Origin: an uncultured Aquimarina sp.
GTDB lineage: Bacteria; Bacteroidota; Bacteroidia; Flavobacteriales; Flavobacteriaceae
Direction of reading: 5' to 3'
DNA length: 64,000 bases
NCBI GenBank assembly: GCA_947500845.1
Contig: CANMTP010000005.1
Span: 62,001-126,000, forward strand
This document shows, piece after piece, positions 44,282-53,713 of the stretch. The notes under the pieces are model-generated. The model made no database searches and was not told the origin of the DNA. It saw only the letters and a list, made by a program, of their open reading frames with translations. Position 1 is the stretch's first letter; each line of letters opens with the position of its first letter. The position numbers and the translations under genes were made by a program.

Positions 44282-45455
44282 ATATATACCATTTATTAGT
44301 CACCAAATGTTGTAGTCCTATTGGACCTCTCTGGTGTAATTTATCTGTGCTTATTGCTAACTCTCCTCCTAATCCAAGCTGAAATCCATCTGTAAACCTG
44401 GTAGATGCATTGTGATACACTGCTGCACAGTCTACTGATGACATGAACGATTCAGCCTCCTTTTTGTTTCTTGTAATAATTGCTGCAGAATGTCCTCCAC
44501 TGTACTGATTAATTTTTGTAATTGCATCAACATTACTTTCGGTTTCCCCCAATACAATTTTATAATCTAAAAATTCTTCGTACCAAACAGAATCAGCTTT
44601 GATTTGTTTTACTTCCTCATACTTTGACAATGATTCATCACCGAGGATCTCTACGTTATAATTTTTAAGGGTGGTGATCAAGTTTCTCACAAAATCCTCT
44701 TTATTGGGAAGGTTTTTGTCAATCAACACCTTATCTATCGCATTACAAGCAGAGATTTTATCTGTTTTTCCGTTAATGATATTATCCAATGCCAAACCTC
44801 TATCAGCTTCTTTATGAACATATACAAAGTTGTTTCCTCTTCCGCTAGCGATTACAGGGCACGTAGCATGGGTTTTTACAAAATCAATTAATTTCTCTCC
44901 TCCTCGCGGCACTATCAAATCTACTTTTTGAGTTGGTTTTTCGAGAAATGCCTGAGTCTCTGTCCTATTATAATTCAGGTATTGTATCCATTTAGTAGTT
45001 ATATTGTTTTCAGAAAGTGCCTGATGCCAAAGCTTGACGATTTCCAAATTAGAATGAAGAGATTCTTTACCTCCTTTAAGTAAAATCTTATTTCCAGATT
45101 TAAAAGCTATTCCTGCTGCCTCTATGGTAACATCTGGCCTGGACTCATAAATAATTAATATGGTGCCAAAAGATGCAGTTTTATTAGTCACTCTCAATCC
45201 GTTATCATGTACAAACCTAAATCTTTCTACTCCAACCGGATCATCCTGTTCTGTTAGTTGCTGAAGGGAAGAGATCATTCCTTTAATCTTGTTTTGATCT
45301 ACTTCTAACCGATCGTACACCGCCTTGTCATTACCCGAGTATGCGTCAAGGTCTTTCTGGTTAGCATTGATGATCAACTCGCTCTTTTGATGTACAAGAG
45401 TAGCCATGTTGTGCAGTACTGAATTTCTCTGTTCTAAACTCAATTGTATACTCAT
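44259..45455 (-). CDS. proA: Glutamate-5-semialdehyde dehydrogenase (gamma-glutamyl phosphate reductase)
   Basis: A 398-residue aldehyde-dehydrogenase-fold enzyme. Typical ProA segments are IIYESRPDVTIEAAGIAFKS, LLKGGKESLHSN, and the cysteine of KISACNAIDKVL. It reduces gamma-glutamyl phosphate with NADPH to the semialdehyde, which cyclises to pyrroline carboxylate for ProC. It overlaps argD by four bases and proB by 23. Confidence 0.94.
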   Translation of the reverse strand: MSIQLSLEQRNSVLHNMATLVHQKSELIINANQKDLDAYSGNDKAVYDRLEVDQNKIKGMISSLQQLTEQDDPVGVERFRFVHDNGLRVTNKTASFGTILIIYESRPDVTIEAAGIAFKSGNKILLKGGKESLHSNLEIVKLWHQALSENNITTKWIQYLNYNRTETQAFLEKPTQKVDLIVPRGGEKLIDFVKTHATCPVIASGRGNNFVYVHKEADRGLALDNIINGKTDKISACNAIDKVLIDKNLPNKEDFVRNLITTLKNYNVEILGDESLSKYEEVKQIKADSVWYEEFLDYKIVLGETESNVDAITKINQYSGGHSAAIITRNKKEAESFMSSVDCAAVYHNASTRFTDGFQLGLGGELAISTDKLHQRGPIGLQHLVTNKWYIYGDGQIR

Positions 45456-46597
45456 AATCCTACTTTTTGGCTCTTTAAGACACTTTGCAATGCTTTTATA
45501 AATTGATCTATTTCCTTCTTTCCTATAGTAAGTGGTGGAAGTATCCTGAGCAGTTTTTTATTCATAGCGCCTCCTGTAAAAATATGTTGATCACAAATGA
45601 GCTTCCTTCTTAATTCGGCTACTTCAAAATCAAATTCTAAACCGAGCATTAGCCCTCTTCCTTTTATTTTTTTTAGTCCGGGAAGACCATGGATCTGCGA
45701 TAAAAAGTAATCCCCTGTTAACCTTGCATTATCGATCAAGTTTTCAGTTTCAATGACTTCCAGTACTGATAATGCTGCTGCACATGCCAGATGGTTTCCA
45801 CCAAAGGTAGTTCCCAACAATCCGTAGCTTGGTTCTATGTGTGGAGCAATCATAATGCCTCCTACCGGGAAGCCGTTACCCATACCTTTTGCTATAGCAA
45901 TAATATCGGGGGTGATACCATGATATTGATGTGCAAAGAATTTCCCTGTTCTTCCGTATCCTGCTTGGACTTCATCCAAAATCAAAACCGCTTTAAACTC
46001 CCGACATAGCTGCTCTACTTCTTGAAAAAAGGCTGTTGTACCTTCATCTAATCCGCCCACACCTTGGATAGGTTCTATAATCAAAGCACATACATCTTCT
46101 TTTGCCAATTCTGCTTTTACTAATTCTATCTGGTTTAGTGGTAAGAAGGTTACATTTTGCTGCTTGTTGAGTGGTGCATTGATTCTTGGATTATCTGTAA
46201 CTGCTACTGCTGCAGAGGTTCTACCATGAAAGGCATTATTGAACGCAATAATTCTTGATTTTTCTGTATAAAACGAAGCTAGCTTTAATGCATTCTCATT
46301 GGCTTCAGCTCCTGAATTGCATAAAAACAATTGATAATCATTGTATCCTGAGAGTTCCCCAAGCTTTTGGGCCAATTGATTTTGCAAACTATTTTCAACC
46401 GCATTAGAATAAAACCCTATTTTATCTACTTGTTCTTTTAAACTTTTCACATAATGAGGATGTGAATGACCAATCGAAATCACCGCATGACCACCGTATA
46501 AGTCCAGGTATTCTGTTCCGTTTTTATCAATCACAGTGCTGCCGTAAGCCTTTACAGGCTCTACCTTATATAATGGATATACATCAAATAATTTCAT
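45452..46597 (-). CDS. argD: Acetylornithine/succinylornithine aminotransferase
   Basis: A 381-residue class-III PLP aminotransferase. The PLP aspartate region is LILDEVQAGYGRTGKFFAHQ and the Schiff-base lysine lies in IAIAKGMGNGFPVGG. It transaminates N-acylglutamate semialdehyde to N-acylornithine. Flanked by proA and proC, so arg and pro genes alternate in this transcript. Confidence 0.92.
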   Translation of the reverse strand: MKLFDVYPLYKVEPVKAYGSTVIDKNGTEYLDLYGGHAVISIGHSHPHYVKSLKEQVDKIGFYSNAVENSLQNQLAQKLGELSGYNDYQLFLCNSGAEANENALKLASFYTEKSRIIAFNNAFHGRTSAAVAVTDNPRINAPLNKQQNVTFLPLNQIELVKAELAKEDVCALIIEPIQGVGGLDEGTTAFFQEVEQLCREFKAVLILDEVQAGYGRTGKFFAHQYHGITPDIIAIAKGMGNGFPVGGIMIAPHIEPSYGLLGTTFGGNHLACAAALSVLEVIETENLIDNARLTGDYFLSQIHGLPGLKKIKGRGLMLGLEFDFEVAELRRKLICDQHIFTGGAMNKKLLRILPPLTIGKKEIDQFIKALQSVLKSQKVGL

Positions 46598-46663
46598 AAT
46601 ATTTATAATTAAAATTCTGACTAAAAAGCCCTCACCCCAACCCTTACCCGGAGGTAGAGGGAG

Positions 46664-47458
46664 TTATTTTATAGTGTTTATTTTTTCATAAGACGCCATA
46701 ACTCCTTTTATTACCGAAGAACTTAGCCCCCGATGTTCCATTTCATTCAGGCCAGCTATGGTACACCCTTGCGGAGTAGTGACCTTATCTATCTCTCGCT
46801 CGGGATGTGTTCCATTTTCTGCGACCAAGGTTGCTGCGCCGATTGCGGTTTGCACAGCTATAATTTGAGCCTCATGAGGATGAAATCCCATCTGTATGCC
46901 ACCTTGAATCATTGCCCTCAGAAATCTTAAAAAGAATGCAACCCCACTCGCACCCAAAACAGTTGCTGCTTGCATTAATCGCTCTTCAATTACTAATGTT
47001 TCTCCTATAGTATTAAACATTTTTTCTACAAAGGCGAGTTCTTCTGTCACTTCATCACTTACTGAAATACACGTCATAGACAACTTTTTTGCCGCACCAG
47101 TATTAGGCATTACTCGTATTACGGTATTGTTGGGTACGACCTCATTTATCTCTGCGATTGATCTACCTGTTACTGTAGAAATTAATTTCTGATCACTAGT
47201 AACTATATCTTTAATTTCTTGTAAAACAGCATCTAGTTGTCTTGGTTGTACACAAAGGATGACCCATTTTACATCTCTTATTGAGGTTTTAATATCCTGT
47301 GATGTAGAAACGCCAAGTTTTTCTGCTACCTCTTTTAGATTATGCTTGGATTTATCAACTACTGTAATATTTTTTGCGTCAAATAAATCACTATTTGCCA
47401 GTCCGGAAATAATTGATTTACCTAAGTTTCCTCCTCCTATGATTGTTAATTTGTTCAT
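46664..47458 (-). CDS. proC: Pyrroline-5-carboxylate reductase
   Basis: A 264-residue enzyme with the N-terminal NAD(P) motif IIGGGNLGKSIISGL and the family signature VTTPQGCTIAGLNEMEHRG. It reduces pyrroline-5-carboxylate to proline. Together with proA and proB it makes the whole proline pathway part of this arginine cluster. Confidence 0.94.
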   Translation of the reverse strand: MNKLTIIGGGNLGKSIISGLANSDLFDAKNITVVDKSKHNLKEVAEKLGVSTSQDIKTSIRDVKWVILCVQPRQLDAVLQEIKDIVTSDQKLISTVTGRSIAEINEVVPNNTVIRVMPNTGAAKKLSMTCISVSDEVTEELAFVEKMFNTIGETLVIEERLMQAATVLGASGVAFFLRFLRAMIQGGIQMGFHPHEAQIIAVQTAIGAATLVAENGTHPEREIDKVTTPQGCTIAGLNEMEHRGLSSSVIKGVMASYEKINTIK

Positions 47459-47550
47459 TTTGTCTTCTATTTTGTCAGTTTGAGCCTGTCAAAGACCCAC
47501 TATATTTACATTTTTGAGGTATCCTTTGACAACCGCAGTAGGCTACTATG

Positions 47551-48528
47551 TTAAAAAGCACTCGCTTTTAATTTTAACCCTGTTTTTTCTTCTAAACCAA
47601 ACATTAAATTCATATTCTGTATCGCCTGACCCGAAGCTCCTTTGATCAAATTATCAAGTATCGATGTGATAATAAGCATTCCATTGTTTTTACAGATATG
47701 AAGGATACACTTATTGGTATTTATAACTTGCTTAAGATGTATTTCCTCATCAGAGATTACGGTAAATTCAGCATCCTTGTAAAAATTTTTATACAATTGA
47801 ACCGCCTTCTTTTCATCCTCATTATACTTCGTATATATAGTAGCATAAATTCCTTTACTGAAATTACCTCTATTTGGAACAAAGAAAACAGGAGTTTCGA
47901 AATCATTTTGCAGTGCTGTAATACTCTGTTCAATCTCTCCTAAATGTTGATGGGTAAACACCTTATAACTTGAAAAATTATTATCCCTCCAACTGAAGTG
48001 GGTCGTTGCACCTGGTACTACTCCCGCACCGGTACTTCCCGTAGTAGCGTTAACATGTATAGCGTTTGTGAGCTGTCCTGTTGAAGCCAAAGGCAATAAT
48101 GCAAGTTGAATTGCGGTAGCAAAACATCCAGGATTTGCAATATTTTTAGCTGTTTTTATTTTTTCCTTCTGTAATTCGGGTAAACCGTATACAAAATCTC
48201 TATTCAAGAAACTTTGATCGTTTTTTAATCTAAAATCATTTCCCAGGTCTATTACTTTGGTAGTTTCTGAAAGGTCATGATTTTTCAAAAAAGTCTTTGA
48301 TCTTCCATGGCCCAGGCATAAAAACAATACATCAACATTTGGATGTATCTTGTCAGTAAACTTCATGTCAATTTCTCCGAGTAAGTCCGGATGCTGTTTA
48401 TGTATGGGGATTCCCGCATTGGTAGTGCTATATACAAAATCTAAATGCACCTGGGGATGATGAACAAGTAACCTCAACAACTCTCCAGCTGTATATCCTG
48501 ATCCTCCTATGATTCCTACGTTTATCAT
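47551..48528 (-). CDS. argC: N-acyl-gamma-glutamyl-phosphate reductase
   Basis: A 325-residue reductase. The NADP motif is GIIGGSGYTAGELLRLL and the catalytic cysteine lies in NIANPGCFATAIQLAL. It reduces N-acylglutamyl phosphate to the semialdehyde used by ArgD. Its ATG overlaps the argG stop by four bases. Confidence 0.94.
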   Translation of the reverse strand: MINVGIIGGSGYTAGELLRLLVHHPQVHLDFVYSTTNAGIPIHKQHPDLLGEIDMKFTDKIHPNVDVLFLCLGHGRSKTFLKNHDLSETTKVIDLGNDFRLKNDQSFLNRDFVYGLPELQKEKIKTAKNIANPGCFATAIQLALLPLASTGQLTNAIHVNATTGSTGAGVVPGATTHFSWRDNNFSSYKVFTHQHLGEIEQSITALQNDFETPVFFVPNRGNFSKGIYATIYTKYNEDEKKAVQLYKNFYKDAEFTVISDEEIHLKQVINTNKCILHICKNNGMLIITSILDNLIKGASGQAIQNMNLMFGLEEKTGLKLKASAF

Positions 48529-49715
48529 GATTCAGTTGAATTTACGTTGTGATATATCTTATTAGCATTACCATAAATTTTAATAAAACCTTTAGCATCA
48601 TCGGCTGTCCATGAGTTGTTCATCTCTCCATATTGTCCAAAATCAGATTTCATCATATCAAAATCAGACTCTATACCTTCCAAAGTAAAATGGTATGGCT
48701 TTAATTTGACTTTTACTGATCCTGTTACCGATTTTTGAGAGTCTTCCATAAAAACCTCGATGTTTCTCATTACCGGATCCAAATAATTGCCTTCATGCAA
48801 TAGCATACCGTACCAATTTGCTAATTGTTCTTTCCAGTATTGCTGCCACTTGGTGAGCACATGTTTTTCTAATAGATGGTGGGCCTTGATGATGATGATG
48901 GGTGCTGCTGCCTCAAAGCCTACCCTTCCTTTGATACCAATAATAGTATCTCCTACATGAATATCTCGACCTATAGCAAAAGCACTTGCTATTTCGTCCA
49001 GTTTTTGAATGTTTTTTACGGGATTTTCTACAACTCCGTTTACTCCTACCAATTCCCCTCTCTCAAAATCGAGTATGATGGTCTCTTCTTTTTCATTTTG
49101 AAGTTGACTGGGGTATGCTTCTTCTGGTAATGAATCATGGGAAGTCAAGGTTTCTTTACCGCCGACACTTGTTCCCCAAATTCCTTTGTTGATCGAATAT
49201 TGAGCTTTTTCCCAACTATAATGCACACCGTAATTTTCTAGGTATTCCACTTCTGCCTGGCGGGAAAGTTTAAGATCTCTAATCGGTGTGATAATCTCAA
49301 TCTCCGGGGCTAATGTTTGAAAAATCACATCAAATCTGATTTGATCATTACCTGCTCCTGTACTACCATGTGCAATGTATTTTGCCCCTACTTTCTTGGC
49401 ATAGTTGATCACCTCGATAGCCTGAAAAATTCGCTCTGCACTTACTGAAAGAGGATATGTATTATTTTTTAGTACATTACCAAAAATTAAGTACTTGATT
49501 GCCTTTTGATAAAACTCATCTAATATGGTTTTATTGACGTGATCTGCACTCCCTAATTCATAAGCTCTCTTTTCTGTTTCTTGTAATTCTTTTTCAGAAA
49601 ATCCACCGGTATTTACCAATATGGTATGAACTTCCAGATTCATTTCATGAATGAGGTATTTTACACAGTATGAAGTATCTAAACCTCCACTATATGCCAA
49701 TACTACTTTTTCCAT
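48525..49715 (-). CDS. argG: Argininosuccinate synthase
   Basis: A 396-residue enzyme with the N-type ATP-pyrophosphatase loop LAYSGGLDTSYCVKYL and AHGSTGAGNDQIRFD. It joins citrulline and aspartate using ATP. The start overlaps the stop of the GNAT gene by 13 bases. Confidence 0.95.
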   Translation of the reverse strand: MEKVVLAYSGGLDTSYCVKYLIHEMNLEVHTILVNTGGFSEKELQETEKRAYELGSADHVNKTILDEFYQKAIKYLIFGNVLKNNTYPLSVSAERIFQAIEVINYAKKVGAKYIAHGSTGAGNDQIRFDVIFQTLAPEIEIITPIRDLKLSRQAEVEYLENYGVHYSWEKAQYSINKGIWGTSVGGKETLTSHDSLPEEAYPSQLQNEKEETIILDFERGELVGVNGVVENPVKNIQKLDEIASAFAIGRDIHVGDTIIGIKGRVGFEAAAPIIIIKAHHLLEKHVLTKWQQYWKEQLANWYGMLLHEGNYLDPVMRNIEVFMEDSQKSVTGSVKVKLKPYHFTLEGIESDFDMMKSDFGQYGEMNNSWTADDAKGFIKIYGNANKIYHNVNSTES

Positions 49716-50344
49716 AATAACAATTGTTTATTGCTTGTGAGCATTGTCTGCTTAATATTCTTTAATCTTTTTAATATTTTCTTATTGAACCACTTTTCCT
49801 TTTTCTTTAATTTTTTTGCGGGATCATACAGCATCCCTGTACAAAGACACATTTTATATTCTTTCGCCGTTAGAATATCAAAATTTGTACATGTTTTACA
49901 ACCAGCCCAGAATTTAGGATCATCGGTGAGTTCTGAAAAGGTAACAGGTTTGTATCCAAGATCCGAGTTAATTTTCATTACTGCCAATCCCGTTGTAATA
50001 CCAAATACCTTTGATGCCGGATACTTTTTCAAAGAGTAATTGAAGGTGAACTCCTTAATCTCTTTTGCTAAACCTTGATTTCTAAAGTCGGGATGTACTA
50101 TTAATCCAGAATGTGCAACATATTTTTCATGACCCCAGACTTCGATGTAGCAAAAACCAGCGAATCGACCTTGAGACAGGGCAATTATTGCATTTCTGTT
50201 CTCCATTTTGGTACAGATGTACTCTGGTGTACGCTTAGCAATACCTGTTCCTCTAACTTTTGCAGAGTCTGATATAACCTCACAAATTTCTTGTGCATAT
50301 TTAAAGTGACTTTCGTCAGCGATTATAATATCTACCTGTTTCAT
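49703..50344 (-). CDS. GNAT acyltransferase, probable first enzyme of arginine pathway
   Basis: About 213 residues from the ATG at 50344 (MKQVDIIIADE); an in-frame ATG seven codons upstream is possible but less likely. GNAT motifs are HSGLIVHPDFRNQGLAKEIK and VFGITTGLAVMKI. A cysteine-rich C-terminal part is present (GCKTCTNFDI, MCLCTGMLYDP). Placed first in the arg/pro operon and overlapping argG, it is the natural candidate for N-acetyl- or N-succinylglutamate synthase. The assignment rests on position and fold, as no argA or argJ is present. Confidence 0.7.
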   Translation of the reverse strand: MKQVDIIIADESHFKYAQEICEVISDSAKVRGTGIAKRTPEYICTKMENRNAIIALSQGRFAGFCYIEVWGHEKYVAHSGLIVHPDFRNQGLAKEIKEFTFNYSLKKYPASKVFGITTGLAVMKINSDLGYKPVTFSELTDDPKFWAGCKTCTNFDILTAKEYKMCLCTGMLYDPAKKLKKKEKWFNKKILKRLKNIKQTMLTSNKQLLLWKK

Positions 50345-50466
50345 AAACGTAATTCCGTCTATCAAATAATTATGATTAAAACTTTAGGATTAAGATTCCA
50401 AAAAGAAATTCTAGTTGTATACCTGTTTGCAGAAAAGCAATTAATTAGCTTTACTATTTACAATAA

Positions 50467-50474
50467 CAAACATA
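50467..50474 (-). promoter_or_regulatory. Candidate -7 promoter box of the arg/pro operon
   Basis: The minus strand reads TATGTTTG, an exact match to the Bacteroidota TAnnTTTG box, about 120 bases before the GNAT start. A matching -33 TTG at the right distance is not clear. The match could be chance in such AT-rich DNA. Confidence 0.25.
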
Positions 50475-51089
50475 GAAAATGGAATGTATCTCTCGGGGAA
50501 GCAGGACGCACCTACTTCAAAAGAAAATTAGACCCCCTAGGGGCGACGAAAACGACGTGCTGGTATAACTACGTTACTTGATTTGTTCAAAGATTGAACT
50601 CTAATTTCTGAATAAATAAAATTTGCCGTTTTCATAATAGTAACTCTAAATCGTCGGCCGTAGCCCCTTTCGTTAACTAGATAGTACAATATTACACAAA
50701 AAAATAATCTGTTTCATCATATAAGGGTTGATTTTTGTATTTTTTTTCATATTGTTTCTTTTTTCTAAATTAAATGATAAATTCTTATTGAATTCAACGA
50801 AAAGAGGTAAATACTCTAAAGAGCACCTTTCTGAATTAATCACGTCAATTTTTTTTCTTAGTGTTTTAACATAGTTTTTGTAGTACTTTTCATTACTCTT
50901 TTCATCAAAAAAGTATCATCATACATGATTTGATCTAGTTAAGAACCCAATACATCTTTGAAAAGCTAATAAATAGTTTACAATACCGAAATATTCTCTT
51001 AATCGATTGATTTTCCCGGCTTCTTTTTAACAAACTGTTTTCATTTTTACATTCATGAAGCAGTTAATTTTATAGGAAATAGAAAAAAT
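50475..51089. other. Intergenic region between arg/pro operon and exported protein
   Basis: No convincing gene. A plus-strand frame of 70 codons from 50371 (MIKTLGLRFQKEIL...) ends at 50581 in a GC-richer patch (GGGGCGACGAAAACGACG). A diverged inverted copy of that patch (CGTCGGCCGTAGCCCC) occurs near 50653-50668. The rest is AT-rich. Promoters for both flanking units must be here. Confidence 0.4.
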
Positions 51090-51395
51090 ATGAGAATTTG
51101 GGGCTTACTTCCATGTTTTTTACTATGCAATAGCATTCATGGACAATTTGCAGTAGAAGAAAACGATGTGGTATTATTAAAAAAAATTATTTACGAGTAT
51201 TTCGACGATAGTCATTTCGATCAAAAAACAAATATAGAGAATACTTATAATGTTGAGGAAGATCATTTCTTAAGGGAAACTCCAGAAATTGTTTATGAGA
51301 GAATCAACATTCTTTACGATCGAAGGGATCCAGACCATATTCTGTATGAGCATTACGAAAAGTTAGAACGAATTGTAAGACGAACTGATTATTAA
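51090..51395 (+). CDS. Small exported protein of unknown function
   Basis: A 101-residue protein with a signal peptide (MRIWGLLPCFLLCNSIHGQ) and an acidic, tyrosine-rich mature part (KKIIYEYFDDSHFDQK; LYEHYEKLERIVRR). No family recognised. The stop lies 28 bases before a strong bidirectional terminator, which supports the reading. Confidence 0.5.
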   Translation: MRIWGLLPCFLLCNSIHGQFAVEENDVVLLKKIIYEYFDDSHFDQKTNIENTYNVEEDHFLRETPEIVYERINILYDRRDPDHILYEHYEKLERIVRRTDY

Positions 51396-51423
51396 ATTGT
51401 ATTAAAAATCTGAACATAAGTAA

Positions 51424-51449
51424 AAAGGCGACCTAGGTAGATCGCCTTT
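51424..51449. terminator. Bidirectional terminator between convergent genes
   Basis: AAAGGCGA (51424-51431) pairs with TCGCCTTT (51442-51449) around a ten-base loop. The arms start and end in A/T runs on both strands, so it can stop transcription from both the 101-residue gene and the barrel-protein gene that converge here. Confidence 0.8.
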
Positions 51450-51472
51450 CTCAAAATAATCTAAAATTTGTA

Positions 51473-52024
51473 TTACTTTCCTCCGAAAGTAAATAATAAT
51501 CCAATATTAAATGAAATATCATTTACAGAAGCCTCTCCCGTTTTACCCGCACTTAGATACGCCGCATTCATATTAAGCACTCCGTACTTAAATCCTAAAG
51601 CAGGACGAAATGCAAAGTTAGATGTGCTTGCTGCCAGCTCTGCTGAAGAACCATCTACTTCAATAGCTCCAATCGATGCAAGACCTAAACCAAGACTACC
51701 GTAAGGTCTAAATCCCGATTCGGTAAAATAATAGCGTCCGTTTACCATATAAGTACCTACAGCAACGTTTCCTATCGATCCGCTAACTCCAGCTTCGTCA
51801 AAATCTGCTCCAACCAGAAAATCTCCTGTATAAAGGAAAGAGACATCAATATTCTCTGTAACGCCATATCCAAGTTCAAAATGCGCAGAAATACCACCGT
51901 CTGTAAAGTCAGCAACATCTCCTGATGGTACTGCATAACCAACACCAAAACCAAGTTTAACCTGGGCATTTGTAGCCGTTAATCCTAATAAAGCGACTGC
52001 AGTAAAAAGTAATAATTTTTTCAT
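51473..52024 (-). CDS. Outer-membrane beta-barrel protein
   Basis: About 183 residues from the ATG at 52024 (MKKLLLFTAVALLGLTATNA, signal peptide); the frame is open for 18 further codons upstream without need. Glycine-rich amphipathic strands (LGFGVGYAVPSGD; RPYGSLGLGLASIG; ISFNIGLLFTFGGK) identify an eight-stranded OmpA/OprF-like barrel. Function unknown, abundant type in Flavobacteriia. Confidence 0.75.
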   Translation of the reverse strand: MKKLLLFTAVALLGLTATNAQVKLGFGVGYAVPSGDVADFTDGGISAHFELGYGVTENIDVSFLYTGDFLVGADFDEAGVSGSIGNVAVGTYMVNGRYYFTESGFRPYGSLGLGLASIGAIEVDGSSAELAASTSNFAFRPALGFKYGVLNMNAAYLSAGKTGEASVNDISFNIGLLFTFGGK

Positions 52025-52224
52025 AATAGATTTTAGGTTTTTATCGTTAAAGTGTACGAATATATCGATAAAAAACATTAATTAACAAATTTTTATGTAA
52101 AAAAATTATGGTTAAACCGTAATTAACTGATATTTAACTAATTAAAGAAGAGGCCCCTTAAAGGGTAAAAGATTGATATTAATCAATAATTGCTGACAAA
52201 ACTATTTAAACTTGGTCCATGTAG

Positions 52225-53490
52225 TTATACTAAAAACTGAAACAAATCTGGTTTATCATTAAGATAGTCACCGAAGAAATTAAGTGCTTTCATTCTTGAG
52301 ATTAAAGGCTCGAGGTCTTTTTTATCTTTTAATTCTATTCCTACTACTGCAGGGCCATTTTCTCTACTTGACTTTTTAGAGTATTCAAAATGAGTGATAT
52401 CGTCATTAGGACCTAACACTTCTCCCACAAATTGCTTTAGTGCCCCTGCCCGTTGCGGAAAACGAACGATGAAATAATGTTTCAAATCTGCATACAACAA
52501 AGCTCTCTCTTTGATCTCTGCCGTACGAGTGATATCGTTATTACTACCACTTACTATACAAACTACATTTTTACCTTTGATCTTTTCCTTATAAAACTCT
52601 AAAGCAGCCAGGGTTAAAGCTCCCGCCGGCTCTACTACTATGGCATCTCTATTATACAAATCAAGTATTGTCTGACACACTAGTCCTTCGGGAACAGTAT
52701 ACATATCTGATAAATATTCTTTGCAAATTTCAAAATTGAGATCCCCTACTTTTTGTACAGCAGCCCCATCGATAAATTTATCAATATCAAAAATTTCGGT
52801 GTTTTTATTTTTTTTAATAGAAGTAAGCATAGAAGGAGCTCCTTCGGGTTCAATACCAATAATTTTTGTTTTAGGCGATAAAGCTTTTAAAGCACCACAC
52901 AATCCAGAAGCTAAACCACCACCACCTATCGCTACAAAAACATAATCAATAGGGACGTCTGCCTGTTTGAATATTTCGAGACCGATTGTGCCCTGACCTT
53001 CTATGGTTTTAGGGTCTTCAAAAGGGTGAACAAATGTTTTTCCTTCAGACTCACACATTTTCATTGCTGCTCTTGAAGAATCATCAAAAGTATCTCCCTC
53101 TAAAACGATATGAACGTGATCCCCTCCAAACATTTGCGTTTGAGCCACTTTTTGTTTAGGAGTCACCGAAGGCATATAAATTGTACCCTTGATGCCCAAA
53201 TGATTACACGCAAAAGCCACGCCCTGCGCATGATTACCTGCACTGGCACAAACTACTCCTTTTTTTAATTCCTCTTTGGTAAGTGAACTTATCTTATTAA
53301 AAGCACCACGTATTTTGTACGAACGAACACGCTGAAGATCCTCTCTTTTGAGTAAGATATTAGCATCATATCTTCTAGAATACCGGATGCTATTCATCAA
53401 TGGAGTTACCATAGCCACTTCTTTTATAGCAGAAGCCGCTTTCTGAATATCTTCTAATTCAGGAAAATAGGTGGTCGTAGCGGTACTCAT
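52225..53490 (-). CDS. ilvA: Threonine dehydratase (threonine ammonia-lyase)
   Basis: A 421-residue PLP enzyme that turns threonine into 2-oxobutyrate, the entry to isoleucine. The PLP lysine is Lys59 in VRSYKIRGAFNK and the phosphate loop is AIGGGGLASGL. The C-terminal about 90 residues (HYFIVRFPQRAGALKQFVGE) are a single ACT-like regulatory domain, the short IlvA form. Last gene of the ilv operon, after a 223-base spacer that contains a dispersed repeat. Confidence 0.93.
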   Translation of the reverse strand: MSTATTTYFPELEDIQKAASAIKEVAMVTPLMNSIRYSRRYDANILLKREDLQRVRSYKIRGAFNKISSLTKEELKKGVVCASAGNHAQGVAFACNHLGIKGTIYMPSVTPKQKVAQTQMFGGDHVHIVLEGDTFDDSSRAAMKMCESEGKTFVHPFEDPKTIEGQGTIGLEIFKQADVPIDYVFVAIGGGGLASGLCGALKALSPKTKIIGIEPEGAPSMLTSIKKNKNTEIFDIDKFIDGAAVQKVGDLNFEICKEYLSDMYTVPEGLVCQTILDLYNRDAIVVEPAGALTLAALEFYKEKIKGKNVVCIVSGSNNDITRTAEIKERALLYADLKHYFIVRFPQRAGALKQFVGEVLGPNDDITHFEYSKKSSRENGPAVVGIELKDKKDLEPLISRMKALNFFGDYLNDKPDLFQFLV

Positions 53491-53618
53491 AATTGCATTA
53501 TCGTATTCGTTAATTCTTTGTTAGCCTAGATCCATCAAAGCTCACACAATACACATCTCAAAACTTTAACAGATCCGGCTTAACAAAATTTATTTCGTTT
53601 TTATATTTCTCAAAATCA

Positions 53619-53651
53619 ACTACCTCGGGGCAAGTCCACAAGGCATCCAGC
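53619..53651. repeat. Dispersed repeat, inverted relative to copy at 59642
   Basis: AACTACCTCGGGGCAAG and the following CACAAGGCATCC form the reverse complement, with few differences, of GCGATGCCTCAAGGG...GTAGTT at 59642-59672. The two copies bracket the ilv structural genes. A third partial match (GGGCAAGCCCGGGG) lies at about 53680. Such CCCGAGG-type repeats are common in the group. Confidence 0.6.
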
Positions 53652-53713
53652 GGAAACACCTTTTTTTAATTACGGGAGGGCAAGCCCGGGGAAATTTAAC
53701 TCCACGATGTAGA

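Noticed and set aside
49731..50039. Plus-strand frame antisense to the GNAT gene
   Set aside because: Antisense shadow of a well-supported gene.
50371..50581. 70-codon plus-strand frame opposite the arg operon promoter
   Set aside because: No recognised family, unusual composition and position across the likely promoter; kept only as a note in the intergenic entry.
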